Positions 1 through 5,440 of a DNA stretch of 5,440 nt are shown here, one piece after another. The DNA comes from Candidatus Pacebacteria bacterium UBA6188 (lineage in GTDB: Bacteria; Patescibacteriota; Microgenomatia; UBA1400; PJMF01). Position numbers and translations under genes: made by a program. The stretch spans positions 1-5,440 of the forward strand of contig DITI01000001.1 of the NCBI GenBank assembly GCA_002422765.1, given 5' to 3'. Under the pieces are notes generated by a model. It was not told the origin of the DNA and did no database searches. It saw nothing but the letters and a program-made list of their open reading frames with translations. Each line of letters starts with the position of its first letter. Position 1 is the first letter of the stretch.

Positions 1-779
1 CCAACTACTTCGCCCGGGGCTTCTTCGGTACCAGCCAACATCGAGCCGACCATGATTACTCTAGCTCCAGCTGCGATTGCCTTGGCAAAATCAGCTGGCT
101 TACGAATACCTCCATCAGCAATCACTTCTAAACCTGAAGCAGTGGTTTCAAAGACCGCAGAAAGTTGAGGAAAACCAGCCCCAGCCACCAAACGAGTGAT
201 ACACATACCACCTCCACCCACACCTACGCGAGCAATGGTGAGACCAGCCTTTTTATAAGACATGGCCTGATCGTAACTAACAATATTGCCGGCAATCACC
301 GTGAGCTTAAGTTTGCTTTGAATTTCAGCAGCGGTGCTAATGATCTCACTCATGCCACCATGAGCCACATCCAGCAAAATTGCTTTAGCACCCAGCTTCT
401 TAAAAGCTTCGGCATTTTTGAGCGCATCTTTAAGCCCAATTGAATAAACCGCATCAATTTTGGCTTTTTGTAAGCGAGCAGCTGCTTCCAAAGCTTCATT
501 AATAAAAACTCTAGGCATGAAAGTTAGACCGCCGACGCGGTGCATGAGGGCTGCCATTTTTTCACCACTAACTGTGTCCATAGGCGCAGTAACAATTGGT
601 TTTTGCAATTTAAAAGGTCCAAATTGAACTGAGACGTCAGTCTCGCGACGCGAACCAATCTTGGTTTCTGCCTGAGGCATAATTAAAACATCATCATAGG
701 TTAAGCTAGCTGGATGAGCACTGCTAATATTTGGCCAAGATTCGGTTTGGCCGAGGTATTTGTAAAAAGTTGTAGACAT
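1..779 (-). CDS. guaB: IMP dehydrogenase/GMP reductase family protein lacking CBS domains, partial (C-terminus off window)
   Basis: Probably IMP dehydrogenase, the cytosolic NAD-dependent oxidation of IMP to XMP that commits purines to GMP. The 259 visible residues start with ATG at 779, preceded by a good ribosome binding site. Recognisable barrel elements are [10 protein letters not shown] (26-35), APMDTVSG (65-72), the NAD-site Asp137 in LLDVAHG, IAGN (162-165), the catalytic-Cys loop with Cys193 in MCITR, the IMP-ribose Asp222 in ADGGIR, and [14 protein letters not shown] (244-257). The last two blocks look like IMPDH rather than GMP reductase, which usually reads GGM-AGH-ES-GE. Cys193 lies about 112 residues earlier than Cys305 of E. 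coli GuaB, and no CBS pair sits between residues 90 and 125, so the regulatory module is absent. The usual GPGS before the cysteine reads GGGG. The Arg-Tyr flap that would settle IMPDH versus GMP reductase lies beyond the left edge. It is the last visible gene of the operon, 18 bp after purA. Confidence 0.85.
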   Translation of the reverse strand, partial: MSTTFYKYLGQTESWPNISSAHPASLTYDDVLIMPQAETKIGSRRETDVSVQFGPFKLQKPIVTAPMDTVSGEKMAALMHRVGGLTFMPRVFINEALEAAARLQKAKIDAVYSIGLKDALKNAEAFKKLGAKAILLDVAHGGMSEIISTAAEIQSKLKLTVIAGNIVSYDQAMSYKKAGLTIARVGVGGGGMCITRLVAGAGFPQLSAVFETTASGLEVIADGGIRKPADFAKAIAAGARVIMVGSMLAGTEEAPGEVV

Positions 780-784
780 AATTT

Positions 785-790
785 TCCTTA
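785..790 (-). promoter_or_regulatory. Ribosome binding site of guaB
   Basis: The minus strand reads TAAGGA, with five bases before the ATG at 779. It sits in the 18-bp AT-rich gap after the purA stop codon and supports both the chosen guaB start and its translation from the same transcript. Confidence 0.7.
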
Positions 791-797
791 ATTTAAT

Positions 798-2252
798 TTA
801 GTAATATTTAATCGTCTGATCGCGTTTGGGACCAACGCTCACTAAGAGTGGCTGCACCTGCAAACTCTTAGTTAAAAAAGCCACGAACTGCAGGGCTTCT
901 TTCGGCAGATCGCTCATTTTTTTAACCTCAGTTAACTTCTGACCATCGAAGCTAGGTAGCTCAATGTATTTCGCAGTGACTTGATTGAGGTATTCCTGAT
1001 CGGGACGATAAGGCACTTCTTGGCCATCTTTTTCATAAGCCACACAGACCTTGATTGGTACCTCTTCGTAAGCAATGTCTAGATGAGTTAAGGTTAAATA
1101 TTCAACTCGCCCCACTCTAAACAAATACGACAACATTGGTAAATCAATATAAGCAATGTCACGGGGACGCTTAGTGGTCGCACCATATTCATTAGCATCT
1201 TCACGAATGCGTTTGGCCAAAGCTTCTTCCATCATGGTGGGCAGAACTCTAGTGCCCACACTGGAAGTGTAAGTTGCTTTGATAGTGGCAGCTTTAACGG
1301 CCAAAAGCTGATCATCTACTGCACCTTCGGTCGAAGAATAAATGCCATCAAAACCACAATTAGAAGCAGTCACGTCAGGATAAACTCCATAGCGAGGATC
1401 AATTCCCAAAGCCTGTGCTTTCTCAAAAACCATCGGGGTTTGACCTTGCCAAGTTTGTTCAATCAGAGCTTGAGCTTCACTGACAAAAGGCTTGAGCGTT
1501 TCTTTGGCCACAGCTAATGCCTGACTAAATGAAGCTAAATCACCCACTTCAACACTCGAACCATCCAATCTCGGCACTTGAACCTCAGCCAACTCAAAAC
1601 CAAAACCCTGACATAACATTTGGTAGTGACTGAAATGAGCGGCAACTCTCTCTTGCCAATCCAGCGCAAACAAATCGCGCATGCGTAGAGGATTACGATA
1701 AATCACGTCAGCATAGGCTGGTGAAATACCACGCCCAGTCGCAGCTTTGCTACCAGTTGCTTTCATTTTCAAAACTGCCTCAAAAGCGCGATGAGTGTCC
1801 AAGCACAATAGAGCCATCTCATCAATTATTAATTTGGCTGGCATTTTCTGACCATCCAAAACTTTTTCTACTTCTTTAATTTCTAAGACTAAATCTTGAG
1901 GGTGAATAACCATTTCTTTACCCAATACTACCGTGCAACCCTTTTGCAAAACACCAGAACCAAGCTGGTGAAGAGCAATTTTTTTATCGCCAAAAGCAAT
2001 GGTGTGACCGGCATTGGCACCACCATTATCACGATAATGGAAAGCACTTTGGTGTTCTTGTAGGAAAAGTGCAGTTAATTCATCGGTAATACGACCCTTA
2101 CCTTCGTCACCTAAAGCTCCGCCGACCACAGCGATGGAATTAGCTCGACGTCCAGCCTTAGTGAAAGGGTCATGATCGAGTTTTTGGTCGGCACCAAAGA
2201 GTTGACCTTCTTTATAAACCGAATTGTAAACACTTAAAAAATCATTAGCCAT
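798..2252 (-). CDS. purA: Adenylosuccinate synthetase, divergent, with N-terminal extension
   Basis: Joins IMP and aspartate, normally with GTP hydrolysis, to give adenylosuccinate, the first step from IMP to AMP; cytosolic and usually a dimer. I start it at ATG 2252 (484 residues), not at the ATG at 2330, because 2252 has a strong ribosome binding site and the longer reading would overlap purB by 65 bp. Family motifs: GDEGKG (48-53, catalytic Asp49), NAGHT (80-84, catalytic His83), TGRGISPAY (172-180), Arg186 matching E. coli Arg143, AQ (279-280), YPDVTASN (291-298), the aspartate-loop-like EYGATTKRPR (355-364), LTHLD (388-392), KVCVAYE (401-407) and SVGP-R (472-477). It is longer than the usual 430 or so residues: about 38 extra precede the first strand, and no in-frame ATG, GTG or TTG lies between 2252 and that strand. 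Several normally conserved positions differ: QWGDEGKGK is ALGDEGKGR, EGAQG is EKAQA, and TKLD is THLD. The family is certain; full activity and nucleotide preference are inferred. Confidence 0.93.
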   Translation of the reverse strand: MANDFLSVYNSVYKEGQLFGADQKLDHDPFTKAGRRANSIAVVGGALGDEGKGRITDELTALFLQEHQSAFHYRDNGGANAGHTIAFGDKKIALHQLGSGVLQKGCTVVLGKEMVIHPQDLVLEIKEVEKVLDGQKMPAKLIIDEMALLCLDTHRAFEAVLKMKATGSKAATGRGISPAYADVIYRNPLRMRDLFALDWQERVAAHFSHYQMLCQGFGFELAEVQVPRLDGSSVEVGDLASFSQALAVAKETLKPFVSEAQALIEQTWQGQTPMVFEKAQALGIDPRYGVYPDVTASNCGFDGIYSSTEGAVDDQLLAVKAATIKATYTSSVGTRVLPTMMEEALAKRIREDANEYGATTKRPRDIAYIDLPMLSYLFRVGRVEYLTLTHLDIAYEEVPIKVCVAYEKDGQEVPYRPDQEYLNQVTAKYIELPSFDGQKLTEVKKMSDLPKEALQFVAFLTKSLQVQPLLVSVGPKRDQTIKYY

Positions 2253-2261
2253 GATTTTAAT

Positions 2262-2267
2262 TCCTTT
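2262..2267 (-). promoter_or_regulatory. Ribosome binding site that fixes the purA start
   Basis: The minus strand reads AAAGGA, nine bases before the ATG at 2252. Its first bases overlap the purB stop codon TAA (2268-2266), so a ribosome finishing purB ends on top of the purA initiation site, which favours coupled translation. This is the main reason to prefer the 2252 start. Confidence 0.75.
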
Positions 2268-3678
2268 ATTTAGTTGATAATTTGGAATTTTCTTTGATAA
2301 ATTTTTTTGTTTTGGCAACAGTTTGTTCACCTAATTGTACTGATAAACCAAGGTAATTGCTGACATCTAGTTGTTCTAGTTCCTGACCCACACCCTTGCT
2401 TAATTCTTGCCATTCAGCTTGAGTCAAAACTTTATTTTTGGCTAATTTAGCCATCTTTTCGTAAGCTTCGTTGTCACCATTCTTACGAGCTATTGTCTGC
2501 CATGCTTCAGTCAAAATATTGTAGTTTGCTTCTAGAGCTTGTTGCATAGCCTTTTCATCTGCAGCTAGCTTGCTTAAACCTCCACTCAAACTTTGGTAGG
2601 CCAACAAACAATAAGCAAAAACACTGCCCATGTTGCGCAACACCGTGCTTTCTGACAGATCTCTCTGCAAACGACTAATTGGCAACTTGCGCATCATGCC
2701 CTCCAACATGGCATTTGCCATGACTAAATTGCCTTCTGAATTTTCGAATTCAATAGGATTAATTTTTTGAGGCATGGTGCTGGAGCCAATAAATTTCTCC
2801 TTGCCTTGTTGCACCAACCAGCCGTCACTAATGTAACGCCAAATATCTTGATTAAGGTCTAGCAAAATACTATTGAGGCGATGAAAAATGGAAAAAACTT
2901 TAACCAAATCATCGGCTGGAGCAATTTGAGTACTTACTTCGACCAACTCAAAACCCAAATCCTGAACCAATTCACGACTCAATTCTGGCCAATTAAGCTC
3001 AGGGTGAGCCAAATACATCGCCTGATAAGCACCTACTGCTCCACTAAATTTGCCTTGCAGCTTAACTTCTTGAATTTCTTTTAAAAGTGCTAATAAACGA
3101 GCACTAAAGACTGCCAATTCTTTACCAAAAGTAGTAGGAATCGCTGCTTGACCGTGGGTGCGAGCCAACATTGGCAACTTAACGTATTTCTCACTCAAAG
3201 AATTTAAATTTTCTAAAACGACAATAAGACTTGGCCACATCACTTCCTGCAAACCACCACGCAGCATTAAACGATAGGCCAAATTATTAACATCTTCAGA
3301 AGTGATAGCAAAATGTAAATGAGAAACAAGGTGTTCTAAACCTTTGTTCAGAAACTGTTCGCGTAAATAATATTCAACTGCTTTAACATCGTGATGAGTT
3401 TCTCTTTCCAACTCTTTAACTCTGTTAATAGCATTTTCATCAAAAACTGCTAATTCATCCAAAGTTGTCAACTCACTTTGACTAAGCGAGGAAATTACTC
3501 CGTACTTGGCTAAAAAACGCAAGTAAAGCAATTCAATTTTGATTCTAGAGGAAATTAAAGCTGCTTCTGAAAAATGGGTGCGAAGTGAGCTTGTCTTACT
3601 TAGATAGCGACCGTCGATTGGCGAAACCGCCAACGCATTGTCTTTAAGCATCCATTGACTAATTGTAACGCAACTCAT
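2266..3678 (-). CDS. purB: Adenylosuccinate lyase (E. coli PurB type)
   Basis: Fumarase/aspartase superfamily lyase that releases fumarate from adenylosuccinate to give AMP and, where the de novo pathway exists, from SAICAR to give AICAR; an all-helical cytosolic tetramer. At 470 residues it is close to the 456 of E. coli PurB and resembles it throughout: AVSPIDGRY (17-25), HHDVKAVEYYL (95-105), TSEDVNN (126-132), LARTHGQ (171-177, with His175 as a catalytic His), and the signature GSSTMPQKINPIEFENSEGN (298-317), which holds the catalytic serine loop, followed by STVLRN (344-349). The ATG at 3678 overlaps the mnmA stop as ATGA, indicating coupled translation. An in-frame ATG at 3651 (residue 10) would give an N-terminus of exactly E. 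coli length but has no ribosome binding site, so I keep 3678. It is followed after 13 bp by purA, so the two consecutive IMP-to-AMP enzymes are adjacent. Confidence 0.96.
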   Translation of the reverse strand: MSCVTISQWMLKDNALAVSPIDGRYLSKTSSLRTHFSEAALISSRIKIELLYLRFLAKYGVISSLSQSELTTLDELAVFDENAINRVKELERETHHDVKAVEYYLREQFLNKGLEHLVSHLHFAITSEDVNNLAYRLMLRGGLQEVMWPSLIVVLENLNSLSEKYVKLPMLARTHGQAAIPTTFGKELAVFSARLLALLKEIQEVKLQGKFSGAVGAYQAMYLAHPELNWPELSRELVQDLGFELVEVSTQIAPADDLVKVFSIFHRLNSILLDLNQDIWRYISDGWLVQQGKEKFIGSSTMPQKINPIEFENSEGNLVMANAMLEGMMRKLPISRLQRDLSESTVLRNMGSVFAYCLLAYQSLSGGLSKLAADEKAMQQALEANYNILTEAWQTIARKNGDNEAYEKMAKLAKNKVLTQAEWQELSKGVGQELEQLDVSNYLGLSVQLGEQTVAKTKKFIKENSKLSTK

Positions 3679-4736
3679 TGAATAATGCCACCCCCCAAAA
3701 CCAAATCACCTTGGTAAAAAACCACAGATTGACCTGCAGTAACTGCTCTTTGTGGGTCTTGAAACTCAACTCGCACGCTTTTTTCATCAAGTGGCTGAAT
3801 GGTGGCTGAAGCCTCTCTGGAACCGTAACGAATTTTGACAGTAGCTTGGACTGGCTCAGTTAATTGATCAACCGCAATAAAATTCAAATCGCTGGCGATT
3901 AAACTGGTCGACAAAATATCTGCCTCTTCACCCAAAACAATTTCATTGCGCTCGACATCTATTTTGCTTACAAAAACTGGTTTACCGGTGGCAATGCCCA
4001 AACCTTTGCGCTGACCGATAGTGTAGTGATAAAGACCTTTGTGTTTACCTAAAATTTTACCTTGCTGATCTACAAAATTACCGGGTTCAATTTTAATCCC
4101 AGTACGCTGTTCAATAAAAGCAGAGTAATCATGGTGCACTACAAAACAAATGTCCTGACTATCTGGCTTGCTGGCCACTCCTAAGCCCAAATTTTTGGCA
4201 ATTTCCCTGACCTTTGGTTTTTCATAAGGCGCTAAAGGAAAAAGCGTGTGAGCTAATTGATCCTGAGTTAAGTTGTATAAAGGATAAGTTTGATCTTTGG
4301 CCAAACTTGCCGAACGCTTCAACAGAAATCTTCCGTTTTCTTCTACCACTGTTGCGTAATGACCAGTCGCCACATAATCCATGCCTAGTTCACGAGCCTT
4401 TTTTAAGAATTCATCAAATTTAATATAGCGATTACAAGCAATACAAGGATTGGGAGTCTTACCTCGCAAATATTCATTGGTAAAATATTCAATTACTTTT
4501 TGCTCAAAAATTTCCTTAAAATTTAAAACATAATAAGGAATGCCTAATTTATTGGCCACCCGACGCGCATCATCAACTGCCGACAATGAGCAACAAGAAC
4601 CATTCTCATCTTTCTTATCATCTTGCCAAATTTGCATCGTCACTCCAACCACTTCATAACCTTGTTCTAAAAGCAAAGCCGCCGCCACTGAGCTATCCAC
4701 TCCACCACTCATGCCCACCATCACCTTTTTTTTCAT
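3675..4736 (-). CDS. mnmA: tRNA-specific 2-thiouridylase MnmA
   Basis: Adenylates and then thiolates U34 of tRNA Lys, Glu and Gln (the s2 part of mnm5s2U), using sulfur passed from a cysteine desulfurase. The 353 residues compare with 368 in E. coli. An N-terminal PP-loop ATP pyrophosphatase domain carries SGGVDSS (10-16). NPCIACNRYIKF (96-107) holds Cys101, equivalent to E. coli Cys102, followed by ATGHYA (123-128), KDQTYPLY (147-154) and SQDICF (193-198) with Cys197, equivalent to Cys199. GQRKGLGI (241-248) and a C-terminal beta-barrel ending in GGGIIQ complete the protein. Where E. coli has Asp99 this protein has Cys98, making a CxxC. The ATG at 4736 lies 6 bp after the desulfurase stop with no clear ribosome binding site, so translation is probably coupled; eight A follow the start codon directly. 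It ends on TGA inside the purB start, and the normal C-terminus shows TGA is a true stop here. Confidence 0.97.
   Translation of the reverse strand: MKKKVMVGMSGGVDSSVAAALLLEQGYEVVGVTMQIWQDDKKDENGSCCSLSAVDDARRVANKLGIPYYVLNFKEIFEQKVIEYFTNEYLRGKTPNPCIACNRYIKFDEFLKKARELGMDYVATGHYATVVEENGRFLLKRSASLAKDQTYPLYNLTQDQLAHTLFPLAPYEKPKVREIAKNLGLGVASKPDSQDICFVVHHDYSAFIEQRTGIKIEPGNFVDQQGKILGKHKGLYHYTIGQRKGLGIATGKPVFVSKIDVERNEIVLGEEADILSTSLIASDLNFIAVDQLTEPVQATVKIRYGSREASATIQPLDEKSVRVEFQDPQRAVTAGQSVVFYQGDLVLGGGIIQ
3688..3696 (-). promoter_or_regulatory. Possible weak ribosome binding site of purB inside the mnmA 3' end
   Basis: The minus strand reads GGGGGGTGG, nine bases before the ATG at 3678. The GGTGG part could pair partly with the 16S tail. 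The run also encodes the Gly-Gly-Gly near the MnmA C-terminus, which is conserved for protein reasons, so the regulatory reading is only moderate. Confidence 0.35.
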
Positions 4737-4742
4737 AAAAAT

Positions 4743-5440
4743 TTATTTAGGCAAAACCTCTTTCAAAGTAGCTAGTAAATAATCTAAATCTGCTGAAGTG
4801 TTTTCATCGCCAAAAGTAATACGCAGAGACCCTTTGGCCATAGCTTTATCCAATCCCAAAGCTAAAAGCACGTGAGATGGCTCGATTGATAAAGAACTAC
4901 AAGCTGAACCACTAGAGGCAGAAATGCCTTTCATATCAAGCTGCATTAGCAAAACGTCACCTTCGACTTTTGGAAAAGAAAAGTTAACATTACCTGGCAA
5001 TCTTCGATTAGAATGACCGTTGAGCTTAGCACCTTGAAAATTATCTGAGATTTCTTTGATGGTTCGGTCTCTCAAAGTCTTCATTTTTTGAGTGCGCTCT
5101 GCCAAATTTTGATAAGCTAATTCCAAAGCTTTGGCCATTGCCACAATCGCTGCCACATTTTCCGTGCCTGCTCGCAACTCACGTTCTTGACTGCCACCAT
5201 GCAAAAGGTTTTCAATAGCCAAACCATTCTTTAAATAAAGAGCTCCAATACCTTTGGGAGCATGAAATTTATGGCCAGAAATTGACATTGCATCTATTCC
5301 TATTTTTTTAACATCAATCTCTAAATTAGAAACCGCTTGCACACCGTCAGTGTGAAAGATGATCTGTTTTTCTTTAGCTAACTGAGCAATTTGAGCAACT
5401 GGTTGAATAGTGCCGATTTCGTTGTTGGCAAACATGATGG
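4743..5440 (-). CDS. iscS: Cysteine desulfurase (NifS/IscS family), partial (N-terminus off window)
   Basis: PLP-dependent enzyme that removes sulfur from L-cysteine as a protein persulfide and supplies tRNA thiolation and Fe-S assembly. The frame runs off the right edge: the ATG at 5435 is an internal Met, since the preceding codon is Ile and IMFANNEIGTIQPV is a mid-protein motif of the family. About 230 residues of an expected 380-400 are present. Counting from that Met: HTDGVQA (28-34, Asp30 for the PLP ring nitrogen), SGHKFHAPKG (53-62, with Lys56 as the Schiff-base lysine), GGSQERELRAGTEN (80-93), and the active-site loop SSGSACSS (174-181, Cys179). The protein ends in LKEVLPK. Being next to mnmA suggests it is the dedicated sulfur donor, like the yrvO-mnmA pair of Firmicutes. 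Whether it also serves Fe-S assembly cannot be read here; the symbol could equally be nifS. Confidence 0.94.
   Translation of the reverse strand, partial: IMFANNEIGTIQPVAQIAQLAKEKQIIFHTDGVQAVSNLEIDVKKIGIDAMSISGHKFHAPKGIGALYLKNGLAIENLLHGGSQERELRAGTENVAAIVAMAKALELAYQNLAERTQKMKTLRDRTIKEISDNFQGAKLNGHSNRRLPGNVNFSFPKVEGDVLLMQLDMKGISASSGSACSSLSIEPSHVLLALGLDKAMAKGSLRITFGDENTSADLDYLLATLKEVLPK

Noticed and set aside
165..443. Plus-strand open frame of 92 codons
   Set aside because: It lies entirely antisense to the conserved guaB coding sequence and its product is low-complexity Thr/Ser/His-rich at the start, with no recognisable family.
780..797. Terminator or promoter between purA and guaB
   Set aside because: The gap is only 18 bp, AT-rich, with no inverted repeat; it is filled mostly by the guaB ribosome binding site.
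798..2252. Phage-type PurZ (2-aminoadenylosuccinate synthetase of the Z-genome pathway)
   Set aside because: PurZ typically replaces the catalytic Asp of the GDEGKG motif, while this protein keeps Asp49; the neighbours purB, mnmA and a desulfurase are chromosomal housekeeping genes, with no phage genes in view.
2253..2330. Longer purA reading starting at 2330 with 26 additional residues
   Set aside because: It overlaps the purB 3' end, has no obvious binding site, and the residues are Lys/Asn-rich translation of purB sequence in another frame; the ATG at 2252 has a clear ribosome binding site.
2881..3084. Plus-strand open frame of 67 codons
   Set aside because: Antisense shadow within the conserved middle of purB; no family resemblance and no reason to expect a gene.
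3675..3678. Recoding of TGA as an amino acid (as in Absconditabacteria or Gracilibacteria)
   Set aside because: The TGA ends MnmA exactly where the family normally ends, after GGGIIQ, and sits in a standard ATGA overlap with purB.
4214..4423. Plus-strand open frame of 69 codons
   Set aside because: Antisense shadow within the conserved mnmA core; no recognisable product.

Overview
The window carries five genes, all on the minus strand, packed head to tail. No gap between them exceeds 18 bp, and neither end shows a promoter or terminator. In transcription order (right to left) they are: a cysteine desulfurase of the NifS/IscS family (5' end off the window), the tRNA-Uridine34 2-thiouridylase mnmA, adenylosuccinate lyase purB, adenylosuccinate synthetase purA, and an IMP dehydrogenase/GMP reductase family gene best read as guaB (3' end off the window). 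The spacings are 6 bp, a 4-bp ATGA overlap, 13 bp and 18 bp, so this is almost certainly one operon. No stretch longer than 18 bp lacks a gene, and I see no RNA genes, mobile elements, repeats or CRISPR arrays.

The operon holds two functional blocks. The first two genes form a sulfur-transfer pair: the desulfurase takes sulfur from cysteine and MnmA places it on the wobble uridine of tRNAs for Lys, Glu and Gln. The last three act at the IMP branch point. PurA and PurB convert IMP to AMP. The IMPDH-like enzyme most likely converts IMP to XMP towards GMP, although GMP to IMP cannot be formally excluded without its C-terminus. None of the upstream de novo purine genes is in view.

The source is a bacterium of moderately low GC using the standard code: TGA is the genuine stop of mnmA. 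The compact operon, the IMPDH without a CBS module and the divergent PurA would suit a reduced-genome lineage such as the Candidate Phyla Radiation (Patescibacteria), but this placement is an inference of low to moderate confidence.

I did not find an undescribed system. All five genes belong to known housekeeping families. What deserves a second look is inside the proteins: an unusual PurA (extra N-terminus, altered IMP and guanine-recognition motifs), a CBS-less IMPDH with a changed phosphate loop, and an MnmA with a CxxC-plus-C cysteine set.
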